This document shows positions 8,191 through 14,904 of a DNA stretch of 44,829 nucleotides, one piece after another. Origin of the DNA: Arthrobacter sp. Bi26 (GTDB taxonomy: Bacteria > Actinomycetota > Actinomycetes > Actinomycetales > Micrococcaceae); contig NZ_CAKKMF010000035.1 of NCBI RefSeq assembly GCF_918697925.1, forward strand, positions 1-44,829. The letters run 5' to 3'. Each line of letters opens with the position of its first letter. Positions within the stretch are counted from its first letter, which is position 1. Made by a program: the position numbers and the translations under genes. The notes under the pieces are model-generated. The model ran no database searches. It was not told the origin of the DNA and saw only the letters and a list, made by a program, of their open reading frames with translations.

Positions 8191-8940
8191 CTACCGCGCG
8201 GACCAGCCGCCGTCCATCGTGTAGCTGGCGCCGGTGACCATGCCGGCGTCGTCCGATGCCAGCCACGCCACGAGGGACGCCACTTCCTCGGGTTCCACCA
8301 GCCGCTTGACCGCCGATTCGGTCAGCATGATCTTTGCGAGGACCTCGGACTCCGGAATGCCGTGCACCTTGGCCTGGTCCGCGATCTGCGACTCCACCAG
8401 GGGTGTCCGGACGTAGCCGGGGTTGATGCAGTTGGACGTGACTCCGTGCGCCCCGCCTTCGAGTGCCGTCACCTTACTCAGGCCTTCCAGTCCGTGCTTG
8501 GCCGAAACATAGGCGCTCTTGAACGGCGAGGCCCGCAGCCCGTGCACGGAGGACAGGTTGATGATCCGGCCGAAGTTGTTGGCGTACATGTGCGGCAGCG
8601 CGGCCCGGATCAGCAGGAACGGCGCCTCGAGCATGAGGGTGATGATGCGGCGGAAGTCGGCCGGATCGAACTCCTCGATGGGGCTGATGCGCTGGATTCC
8701 GGCGTTGTTCACAAGGATGTCGCAGTCCAGGCTGAGCGTCTGGAGGGATTCAACGTCAAGTAGGTTGACGGCCCACACAGTGCCGCCGACCTCGTCGGCG
8801 AGTGCTGCGGCGGCGGACTCGTCCACGTCCGCGATCACCACTTTGGCCCCGCGTGCCGCCAGGGCGCGGACGCTGGCTGCGCCGATCCCGCCGGCGCCGC
8901 CGGTGACCAGGGCCTTGCGTCCGTTCAGCGTGTTTTCCAT
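8191..8940 (-). CDS. bdhA: D-3-hydroxybutyrate dehydrogenase (SDR)
   Basis: 249 residues, the usual length. The motifs are TGGAGGIG (13-20), Asp38 at the end of strand 2 indicating NAD, NNAG (78-81), NLSS (128-131) and YVSAK (Tyr144, Lys148). INPGYVRTPLVESQI is characteristic of 3-hydroxybutyrate dehydrogenases, which interconvert D-3-hydroxybutyrate and acetoacetate in ketone-body or PHB turnover. It lies downstream of an MHS-family transporter in the same direction, with a hairpin and tandem repeats between them. This suggests uptake and oxidation of the same compound. Confidence 0.85.
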   Translation of the reverse strand: MENTLNGRKALVTGGAGGIGAASVRALAARGAKVVIADVDESAAAALADEVGGTVWAVNLLDVESLQTLSLDCDILVNNAGIQRISPIEEFDPADFRRIITLMLEAPFLLIRAALPHMYANNFGRIINLSSVHGLRASPFKSAYVSAKHGLEGLSKVTALEGGAHGVTSNCINPGYVRTPLVESQIADQAKVHGIPESEVLAKIMLTESAVKRLVEPEEVASLVAWLASDDAGMVTGASYTMDGGWSAR

Positions 8941-8975
8941 AACTCAGCCTTCCATATCTAAAGATTCGATGAGGC

Positions 8976-9004
8976 GGCCGGCTCCAGCGTGGCTGGAGCC
9001 GGCC
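8976..9004 (-). terminator. strong hairpin between MHS transporter and bdhA
   Basis: A perfect 13-bp stem (GGCCGGCTCCAGC with its complement) closes on a 3-base loop. There is no U-run on the minus strand. It may attenuate rather than end transcription from the transporter into bdhA. Confidence 0.6.
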
Positions 9005-9010
9005 CAAACT

Positions 9011-9110
9011 CAAGCGGCCCAGTTACTCAAGCAGCCCAGTAACGCAAGCGGCCCAGTTACTCAAGCAGCCCAGTAACGCAAGCGGCCCAGTAACGCAAGC
9101 AGCTCAGCGC
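9011..9110. repeat. 17-bp tandem repeat, about six units
   Basis: Units start at 9011, 9028, 9045, 9062, 9079 and 9096 (the last is incomplete). They alternate two forms, CAAGCGGCCCAGTTACT and CAAGCAGCCCAGTAACG. The last unit runs into the 3' end of the transporter gene, whose stop is at 9104-9106. There are no spacers, so it is a minisatellite and not a CRISPR. Confidence 0.9.
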
Positions 9111-10486
9111 ATGGCTGCTACGGGCAGGCCTTCGCGTTCGGCGTCGGCCCGGTCCACGTCCTCCAGTGCGATGCCCTTGGTTTCCTTCAGGCTAAGCACT
9201 GCCACGGTGGTGATGGCGCAGGCGACCACCAGGTAGATCGCGGTGGGCAGCCACGAGCCGGTGTCCTTGAGCCACTGGGTGGCCAGGAGCGGCGCCAGCG
9301 AACCGGCGAAGATCGAGGTGACCTGCGAGCCCAGGGAGACCCCGGCATAGCGCATCCTGGTCGGGAAAAGCTCCGACATCAGGGCCGGCTGGCCGGCATA
9401 CATGAAGGCGTGCAGGCACAGGCCGATCGTGACGGCCAGGACGATGATCACCGGATTGCGGGTATCGAACATCGGGAAGGCGAAGAACGGCCAGGTGGCG
9501 CCGGCGATGGCCCCGACAAGGTAGACCGGCTTCCGGCCCCAGCTGTCCACGAGGCGCCCGACCTGCGGGATGACCAGGAAGTGGATGACGTGGGCGATCA
9601 GCAGGGCCAGCAGCAGCGAGGAGGTGTCGTACTTGTGCACGGACTTCAGGTAGACGATCGCGAAGCTGACCACGAGGTAGTACATGATGTTTTCCGCGAA
9701 CCGGAGGCCCATGGCCTGCAGGATGCCCTTGGGGTATTTGCGGATGACTTCACGGACGCCGTAGCTGACAGACTGCTCTTCCTCCAGCTTGGCCTTGGCC
9801 TCGAGGAAGATGGGCGATTCGGAGACGTGGGTGCGGATGTAGTAACCGACGAACACGATCACGGCGGAGAGCCAGAACGCCACACGCCAGCCCCAGCTGA
9901 GGAAGTCGGCGGCGCTGAGCACGTTGGACATGATGAACAGGACCAGGGTGGCCAGCAGGTTGCCCACGGGAACGGCGGCCTGGGGCCAGCTGGACCAGAA
10001 GCCGCGGGACTTGTTGGGGCTGTGCTCGGCGACGAGCAGAACAGCGCCGCCCCATTCGCCGCCGAGGGCGAAGCCCTGGATGAAGCGCAGGAAGACCAGC
10101 AGCGCCGGGGCCAGGTAGCCGATGGAGGCGAAGCCCGGGAGGCAGCCCATCAGGAAGGTGGAGACACCGATGATGATGATGGTCAGCTGCAGGGTGGGCT
10201 TGCGGCCGAGCTTGTCGCCGATCTGGCCGAAGACAATGCCGCCCAGCGGGCGGGCCACGAAACCGACGGCGTAGGTCAGGAACGCCTGGATGATGCCGTC
10301 CAGCTCGTTGCCGGTGGCGGGGAAGAAGTACTTGCCGAACACCAGGGTGGCGGCGGTGGCATAGAGGAAGAATTCGTACCACTCGACGACGGTTCCCACC
10401 ATCGAAGCTGCGACGATTTTCTTGAGCCCGGAACCCTTGGATGCGGGTGCTGCGGGGGTTGTTGCAGAGCGTTCGTTTACGCTCAT
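9104..10486 (-). CDS. MHS-family (metabolite:H+ symporter) MFS transporter
   Basis: 460 residues with 12 membrane segments. MHS hallmarks are VGTVVEWYEFFLYATAA in helix 1, GDKLGRKPTL in the 2-3 loop, FIQGFALGGEWGGAVLLV, and ESPIF after helix 6. ATG 10486 has AAGGAG 8 bases upstream; the longer frame to 10594 crosses the divergent control region. The family imports carboxylates, shikimate, ketoglutarate, proline/betaine and similar metabolites with protons. With bdhA downstream and a LysR gene diverging upstream, import of 3-hydroxybutyrate or acetoacetate is a reasonable inference, not proven. Confidence 0.9.
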   Translation of the reverse strand: MSVNERSATTPAAPASKGSGLKKIVAASMVGTVVEWYEFFLYATAATLVFGKYFFPATGNELDGIIQAFLTYAVGFVARPLGGIVFGQIGDKLGRKPTLQLTIIIIGVSTFLMGCLPGFASIGYLAPALLVFLRFIQGFALGGEWGGAVLLVAEHSPNKSRGFWSSWPQAAVPVGNLLATLVLFIMSNVLSAADFLSWGWRVAFWLSAVIVFVGYYIRTHVSESPIFLEAKAKLEEEQSVSYGVREVIRKYPKGILQAMGLRFAENIMYYLVVSFAIVYLKSVHKYDTSSLLLALLIAHVIHFLVIPQVGRLVDSWGRKPVYLVGAIAGATWPFFAFPMFDTRNPVIIVLAVTIGLCLHAFMYAGQPALMSELFPTRMRYAGVSLGSQVTSIFAGSLAPLLATQWLKDTGSWLPTAIYLVVACAITTVAVLSLKETKGIALEDVDRADAEREGLPVAAMR

Positions 10487-10499
10487 CTGGTTCTCCTTA

Positions 10500-10532
10500 G
10501 TGTCATCGGTGACACGCGCTGTGACGCACAGC
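10500..10532. promoter_or_regulatory. two inverted repeats next to the MHS transporter start
   Basis: GTGTCA-tcgg-TGACAC spans 10500-10515 and GCTGTG-acg-CACAGC spans 10518-10532. Both are perfect. They lie 14 to 46 bases upstream of the transporter ATG, where they would overlap its promoter or leader. Confidence 0.5.
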
Positions 10533-10544
10533 ACTGAAATGGCT

Positions 10545-10582
10545 CCATTGAGTATTGCCGCACATTTACGGCGATTCAATGG
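10545..10582. promoter_or_regulatory. 38-bp inverted repeat, probable LysR binding region
   Basis: CCATTGA (10545-10551) matches TCAATGG (10576-10582). The adjacent inner arms TTGCCG and CGGCGA are symmetric but for one base. It sits in the divergent promoter region between the MHS transporter and the LysR gene, the usual place for a LysR recognition site. Confidence 0.5.
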
Positions 10583-10617
10583 CCAAACTGGCACCCGGCA
10601 TGTGCAGAATTGCAGAT

Positions 10618-11535
10618 ATGAACGCCAATCCCGATGACCTGTTGGTCCTGCTCGCGGTGTCCCGTTCGGCGAAATTTACGACGGCGGCCCAGACTCTCGG
10701 ACTGAACCACACCACCGTCTCCCGGCGGATCGCTGCGCTGGAGAAGGCGCTGGGCGGCCGCGTGCTCTCGCGCGCGTCCGGCGGCTGGGAGCTCACCGAG
10801 CTCGGTGCCGAGGCCGTGCGGGTGGCCGAGCAGGTCGAGAGTGCCGTGCGCACCCTGGAGCAGCCCGGGCACACCCCGGACCCCATCACCGGCGTCGTCC
10901 GGATGACCGCGACGGACGGCTTCAGCGCCTACATCGCCGCCCCGGCCGTGGCCCGGCTCCGCCGCGACCATCCCGGCCTCAGCGTGGAGATCATCACCGT
11001 GACGCGCCGGGCGCTCCAGCAGCGTTCCGGCCTGGACATCGAAGTGGTGGTCGGCGAGCCGCAGGTGCACCGGGCAGAGGCCGCGCAGCTCGGCGAGTAC
11101 ATGCTGGGAATGTACGCCTCCCGCGGCTATCTGGCCGAGTACGGCACCCCGGCCAACGTGGAGGAACTGACGGCCCACTCGCTGGTCTATTTCGTGGATT
11201 CGATGCTGCAGGTGGACGATCTGGACGCCCCGCGTCGGCTGGTGCCCACAATGCGGGACGGGCTGAGCTCCACCAACGTCTTTGTCCACGTGGAGGCCAC
11301 CCGCGCCGGCGCCGGGATCGGGTTCCTGCCCTGCTTCGCGGCCGACCTGCATCCGGACCTCGTCCGGCTCCTGCCCGAGGAATTCGCGGAGCTGCTCCCC
11401 TACTGGATGGTGCTCCGGCCCGATTCGATGCGCCGGCCGGCAGTGGCAGCCCTCGTGCAGGCACTGCGGGAACAGACCGCGGCGCACCGCGATGCCCTGC
11501 TGGGGCGGGGAGCCACCACATCGATTGCTCCGTAG
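10618..11535 (+). CDS. LysR-family transcriptional regulator
   Basis: 305 residues. The N-terminal winged HTH reads LLVLLAVSRSAKFTTAAQTLGLNHTTVSRRIAALE with LGGRVLSR after it. The remainder is a type 2 periplasmic-binding-like effector domain. ATG 10618 is chosen over the upstream ATG at 10555 because the protein family starts close to the HTH and the longer form would cross the inverted repeat. It diverges from the MHS transporter and bdhA, so it most likely regulates them and itself, with the transported carboxylate or a derivative as co-inducer. Confidence 0.9.
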   Translation: MNANPDDLLVLLAVSRSAKFTTAAQTLGLNHTTVSRRIAALEKALGGRVLSRASGGWELTELGAEAVRVAEQVESAVRTLEQPGHTPDPITGVVRMTATDGFSAYIAAPAVARLRRDHPGLSVEIITVTRRALQQRSGLDIEVVVGEPQVHRAEAAQLGEYMLGMYASRGYLAEYGTPANVEELTAHSLVYFVDSMLQVDDLDAPRRLVPTMRDGLSSTNVFVHVEATRAGAGIGFLPCFAADLHPDLVRLLPEEFAELLPYWMVLRPDSMRRPAVAALVQALREQTAAHRDALLGRGATTSIAP

Positions 11536-11563
11536 GCGCCGTTATGGTGCCGCAAAAAGGGCG

Positions 11564-12505
11564 TTACGGAGCAGTCGGCGGCTCAGCAAGGGTCTCAGCA
11601 GGCGGTTCAGCCGGGGTTGAACGTGCCGGGTCGTGGCGGACGGCGGCGCCTGCCGCGAACGCCCGCACCTTCCCGTCGTTCCAGATGTGGGCCGGCACCG
11701 CTCCGCCGAGCAGGCGCCGCGCGAGGCCGGGATCGTCGTCGAACGGGCTGTCGCTGCCGGCCATGATCATGTTGCCGTAACGCCGGCCCTTGAGCATGGC
11801 CGGATCCGCGATGATCACGGTGTGGGCAAAGGCGTCGGCGATGGTGGCGGCGTCTTCGCGGGCATTCCTGAGGTCAGGGGCGTCGCCGGAGTTCACCACG
11901 TAGATCCCGCCGGGTGCCAAGACGCGCTTGGCGTGCTCGGTGAATTCCCGGGTTGTCAGCGGCCGCGGGGTCAGCGAGCCTGCGAAGACGTCGCGGATGA
12001 TCAGGTCCCGGGTCTGCGGGGTCAGGCTCTCGGTGACTTCCCGGGCTTCTCCCACGCGCAGGCGCAGCAGCGGGGCCTTGGGCAGGTCAAACCAGCCACG
12101 GACGTAGTCGGCGAGCTTGCCGTCCAGCTCCACCACCACCTGGCGGGCGTCCGGATAGGCGGCGTGGAAGTAGCGGGCCAGTGAGCATGCTCCCCCGCCG
12201 AGGTGCAGGGCGCGGAGCTTTGGCTTCGAATCGCGCGGCCAGCGCGACTCGACAAGGGCGGCGATCCAGCGCATGTATTCAAAGTCCAGGAACAACGGGT
12301 CTGCGAGATCAATGTGCGAGCTCATGACCCCGTTGATGCGCAGGAGCCAGCCGGTGGAATTGTCCTGGTCCGGGATCAGCTCGCAGTCCCCCGTGTCGAT
12401 GTAGTACACCCCGGCCACAGGACCGGCCGGCCGGGAACCTTTGGGCACTTCCACCACTCCGGGTTCCGCGGTTCCGGTGCTTCGCCCCCTGCCCCGCTTG
12501 GCCAT
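11564..12505 (-). CDS. spermidine-synthase-like methyltransferase-fold protein
   Basis: 313 residues. The nucleotide motif LHLGGGACSLARYF (100-113) and VVVELDGKL (123-131) match the spermidine synthase/SAM methyltransferase fold. The catalytic Asp motif of true spermidine synthases (usually VDSSDP-like) is RDVFAGS here, so polyamine synthesis is doubtful. Both ends are low complexity: a basic start (MAKRGRGRST) and a Pro/Glu/Ala tail. It is monocistronic and converges with the LysR gene. GGGG lies 8 bases before the start. The actinobacterial members of this group are commonly annotated as spermidine synthase without evidence of the reaction. Confidence 0.8.
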   Translation of the reverse strand: MAKRGRGRSTGTAEPGVVEVPKGSRPAGPVAGVYYIDTGDCELIPDQDNSTGWLLRINGVMSSHIDLADPLFLDFEYMRWIAALVESRWPRDSKPKLRALHLGGGACSLARYFHAAYPDARQVVVELDGKLADYVRGWFDLPKAPLLRLRVGEAREVTESLTPQTRDLIIRDVFAGSLTPRPLTTREFTEHAKRVLAPGGIYVVNSGDAPDLRNAREDAATIADAFAHTVIIADPAMLKGRRYGNMIMAGSDSPFDDDPGLARRLLGGAVPAHIWNDGKVRAFAAGAAVRHDPARSTPAEPPAETLAEPPTAP

Positions 12506-12540
12506 CAGCTATCCCCCGCATTGTGCATGTTTCAACCCTA

Positions 12541-12637
12541 GTTCACCGGCAGTGGTTCACCGGCAGGGGTGCCCCGGACCCCGATCCCCGGCTGGAGTGG
12601 CCCCGCGCGGCCGGACGCTGGCCGTCCGCTGGCCGTC
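12541..12637. repeat. two short tandem duplications in the intergenic region
   Basis: A 14-bp unit beginning GTTCACCGGCAG is duplicated at 12541-12568, and CGCTGGCCGTC is duplicated at 12616-12637. Apart from these, 12506-12737 shows no gene. Confidence 0.6.
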
Positions 12638-12737
12638 CGCGGGACCAAAGCCCCTACCCATTCCCGGATCGCAGGGTTCTACTGGGGCTGCACATACTGC
12701 CGGGCGAGGGGGTGCGTCCGCCGAGCCGGGAGGAAAA

Positions 12738-13664
12738 ATGTCGGCACCCGCAGGGCAGCAGGGCGGCATCGTGGCGGTCGGCTACGGCGGGTCCGAGGCC
12801 GCCCAACTCGCCGTTCGCTGGGCCGCCGGCTACGCGGCCGCCGCCGGCCTGAACCTCCGGGTGGTCCATGCCTGGGTGTGGCCGGTCTTCACCAAGAACC
12901 TGGGCCCTGTCAAAGGCGTGGCCGGCAGCGGGCTGCGGCACTCCGCGGAAGCCATCCTCGCCGAGGGCATCGAACTGGCCCGCGCCACCGCCCTCGAAGC
13001 GGCCGGAGCCGCGCCGCCCGGCGTCGAGGGTGCCGTTCCCGATCGTGCCGTTCCCGAAAATGCGACGGAACACGCGGCCCCCGCCGTCGACGGCGTCATG
13101 GAGGCCGGGCTCCCGGCACCGGTGCTGCGCGACGCTGCCCGGGACGCACGGCTGCTGGTGGTGGGCAGCCGTGGCCTTGGCGCCGTCCTGGGCCAGGTGG
13201 CCGGCTCGGTCTGCATCGATCTGGCCGGATCGGCACCCTGCCCGGTGATGGTGATCCGGCGCCCGCGCCGCCCGCATCACCCGGTCGTCGTGGGAGTTGA
13301 CGCCTCGCCCCGCAGCCCAGCCACCGTGGCCGAGGCCATCGCGCTGGCCGAAGTCCTCGGCGCCCCGCTGCAGCTCGTCCACGTGGATCCGCTCCGGGCC
13401 GGGGCACGGGAGGAGCACGGCCGCCATGCCCGGCTCCACGGCCAGGAGCTGCTGGACCGGGCCGTCGCTGAGGCCCGCGGGCTGGCATCCGGCCTGGAGG
13501 TTTCCGGGGCCCTGCGCGAGGGCCATGGTGCCAGGGAGCTGCTCGACGCCGCGGACGACGCCGACGTCCTGGTGCTCGGGACCCACAACCCCTCGGCAGG
13601 ACCGGGGAACACGGTCTCCGCCGTGCTGCACAAGGCGCACTGCAACGTGCTGGTCACCCGCTAG
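12738..13664 (+). CDS. tandem universal stress protein (two UspA domains)
   Basis: 308 residues in two UspA repeats, about 1-175 and 180-308. Domain 1 has a complete ATP-binding signature G-2x-G-9x-GS ([10 protein letters not shown] and on), near VVGSRGLG. In domain 2 the equivalent region ([16 protein letters not shown]) is degenerate, so only the first half may bind ATP. GGGAGGAAAA immediately precedes the ATG at 12738; an in-frame extension to 12441 overlaps the neighbouring gene and is not used. Tandem Usps of this kind are induced by hypoxia and stationary phase in mycobacteria. It precedes adhA by 55 bp and could be co-transcribed. Confidence 0.9.
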   Translation: MSAPAGQQGGIVAVGYGGSEAAQLAVRWAAGYAAAAGLNLRVVHAWVWPVFTKNLGPVKGVAGSGLRHSAEAILAEGIELARATALEAAGAAPPGVEGAVPDRAVPENATEHAAPAVDGVMEAGLPAPVLRDAARDARLLVVGSRGLGAVLGQVAGSVCIDLAGSAPCPVMVIRRPRRPHHPVVVGVDASPRSPATVAEAIALAEVLGAPLQLVHVDPLRAGAREEHGRHARLHGQELLDRAVAEARGLASGLEVSGALREGHGARELLDAADDADVLVLGTHNPSAGPGNTVSAVLHKAHCNVLVTR

Positions 13665-13719
13665 CCGCCGCAAATGTAACCAATTCGGACCTGGGGATGC
13701 TGCAGAGAAGGAGGCCGCG

Positions 13720-14727
13720 GTGCGAGCCTGGCGAGTTGGACTTCCGGGGCCCATGTCCAGCGGTCCCCTCGTCGCCGCCGACTGCCCGGATCCTGTGCCG
13801 GGACGCGGAGAGGTCCTGCTGAAAGTGCGCGTCTGCGGTGTGTGCCGCACGGACTTACACCTGGCCGAGGGCGACCTCCGGCCGCGGCACCCCGGGACCA
13901 TCCCGGGACACGAGGTGGTGGGTGAGGTGATCGGACAGGGACCGGGGGCGGCCAGGTTCGGCCTCGGCGAACGGGTGGGCGTTCCCTGGCTGGGCGGCAC
14001 CTGCGGCGCCTGCCGGTTCTGCGTGCGCGGCCAGGAAAACCTCTGCCTTTCCCCCACCTTTACCGGCTGGGACCGCGACGGCGGCTACGCCGAGCTCATC
14101 ACGGTGGCCGAGAACTTCGCCTACCGGATCCCGGAGACGTTCAGCGACGAGGAGGCCGCGCCCCTCCTGTGCGCAGGCATCATCGGCTACCGTGCCCTGA
14201 GCCGGGCGGAGCTGCCGATCGGCGGCCGGCTGGGCATCTATGGCTTCGGCGGATCCGCGCATCTGGCAGCACAGATTGCCCTGTACCGGGGTGCCCGCGT
14301 CTACGTCATGACCCGGTCCGCGGAGGCGCGCAAGCTGGCCCTGGATCTGGGCGCCACGTTCGCCGGCGGGGCCGAGGAGCAGCCGCCGGATCCGCTGGAT
14401 GCCGCGATCCTCTTTGCCCCCGCAGGCGGGCTCGTGCCGATTGCGCTGCGCGCCCTGGACCGCGGCGGGACGCTCGCCGTCGCGGGCATCCACCTGAGCG
14501 ACATCCCGCCCCTGCACTACACCGACGAGCTCTTCCAGGAGCGCCAGCTGCGCAGCGTCACGGCCAACACCAGGGCCGACGGCGAGGAGTTCTTCCGGAT
14601 CGCCGCCGAGATCCCGCTCCGTCCCACCACCGTGGCCTACCCGTTCGAGGCCGCGGACCAGGCCCTGCGGGACCTCGCGGAGGACCGGATCACGGGGGCG
14701 GCCGTGCTGCACATGGAGCCGACCTAG
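13720..14727 (+). CDS. zinc-dependent alcohol dehydrogenase, AdhA type
   Basis: 335 residues. Catalytic zinc ligands are in CGVCRTD (Cys42) and GHE (His64, Glu65). The structural zinc cysteines are Cys95, Cys98, Cys101 and Cys109 (CGACRFC, then ENLC). The Rossmann motif is IYGFGGSAH. It resembles mycobacterial AdhA (Rv1862) in length and in the [10 protein letters not shown] block. The start is GTG 13720 with AAGGAGG five bases upstream. It oxidises alcohols or reduces aldehydes with NAD(P). Its position between a tandem Usp and a metal ATPase recalls actinobacterial low-oxygen gene groupings. Confidence 0.88.
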   Translation: MRAWRVGLPGPMSSGPLVAADCPDPVPGRGEVLLKVRVCGVCRTDLHLAEGDLRPRHPGTIPGHEVVGEVIGQGPGAARFGLGERVGVPWLGGTCGACRFCVRGQENLCLSPTFTGWDRDGGYAELITVAENFAYRIPETFSDEEAAPLLCAGIIGYRALSRAELPIGGRLGIYGFGGSAHLAAQIALYRGARVYVMTRSAEARKLALDLGATFAGGAEEQPPDPLDAAILFAPAGGLVPIALRALDRGGTLAVAGIHLSDIPPLHYTDELFQERQLRSVTANTRADGEEFFRIAAEIPLRPTTVAYPFEAADQALRDLAEDRITGAAVLHMEPT

Positions 14728-14746
14728 CCCGGGTGGTCCCGCGCCC

Positions 14747-14835
14747 GCCGCCGTCGAAATCGCCGGAACGGTGCGGGCTCGCCTGACACACAGGGACGTT
14801 GCGGCGATCTGGCAGGTATCCGGCGAACTCGCGGC
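14747..14835 (+). repeat. palindromic intergenic repeat, copy A
   Basis: An 89-bp element between adhA and the P-type ATPase gene. It starts GCCGCCGTCGAAATCGCCGG and ends ATCCGGCGAACTCGCGGC. The TCGCCGGA and TCCGGCGA segments near its ends are inverted, so the RNA can fold. Copy B lies at 16742-16821 in the same orientation; copy A has 9 extra bases in the middle. Confidence 0.85.
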
Positions 14836-14904
14836 GACGCGGGCGCAAAGAGCGTCGAAGTAGGATTCAGTAGTGAAGGACAGGCCGTCGAAGGCAGAAC
14901 TTTC

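Noticed and set aside
9011..9110. Possible CRISPR array
   Set aside because: Units are contiguous without spacers and no cas gene is present.
14728..14904. Insertion sequence ends around the ATPase gene
   Set aside because: The repeats are direct, short and non-coding, with no transposase; a REP-like element fits better.
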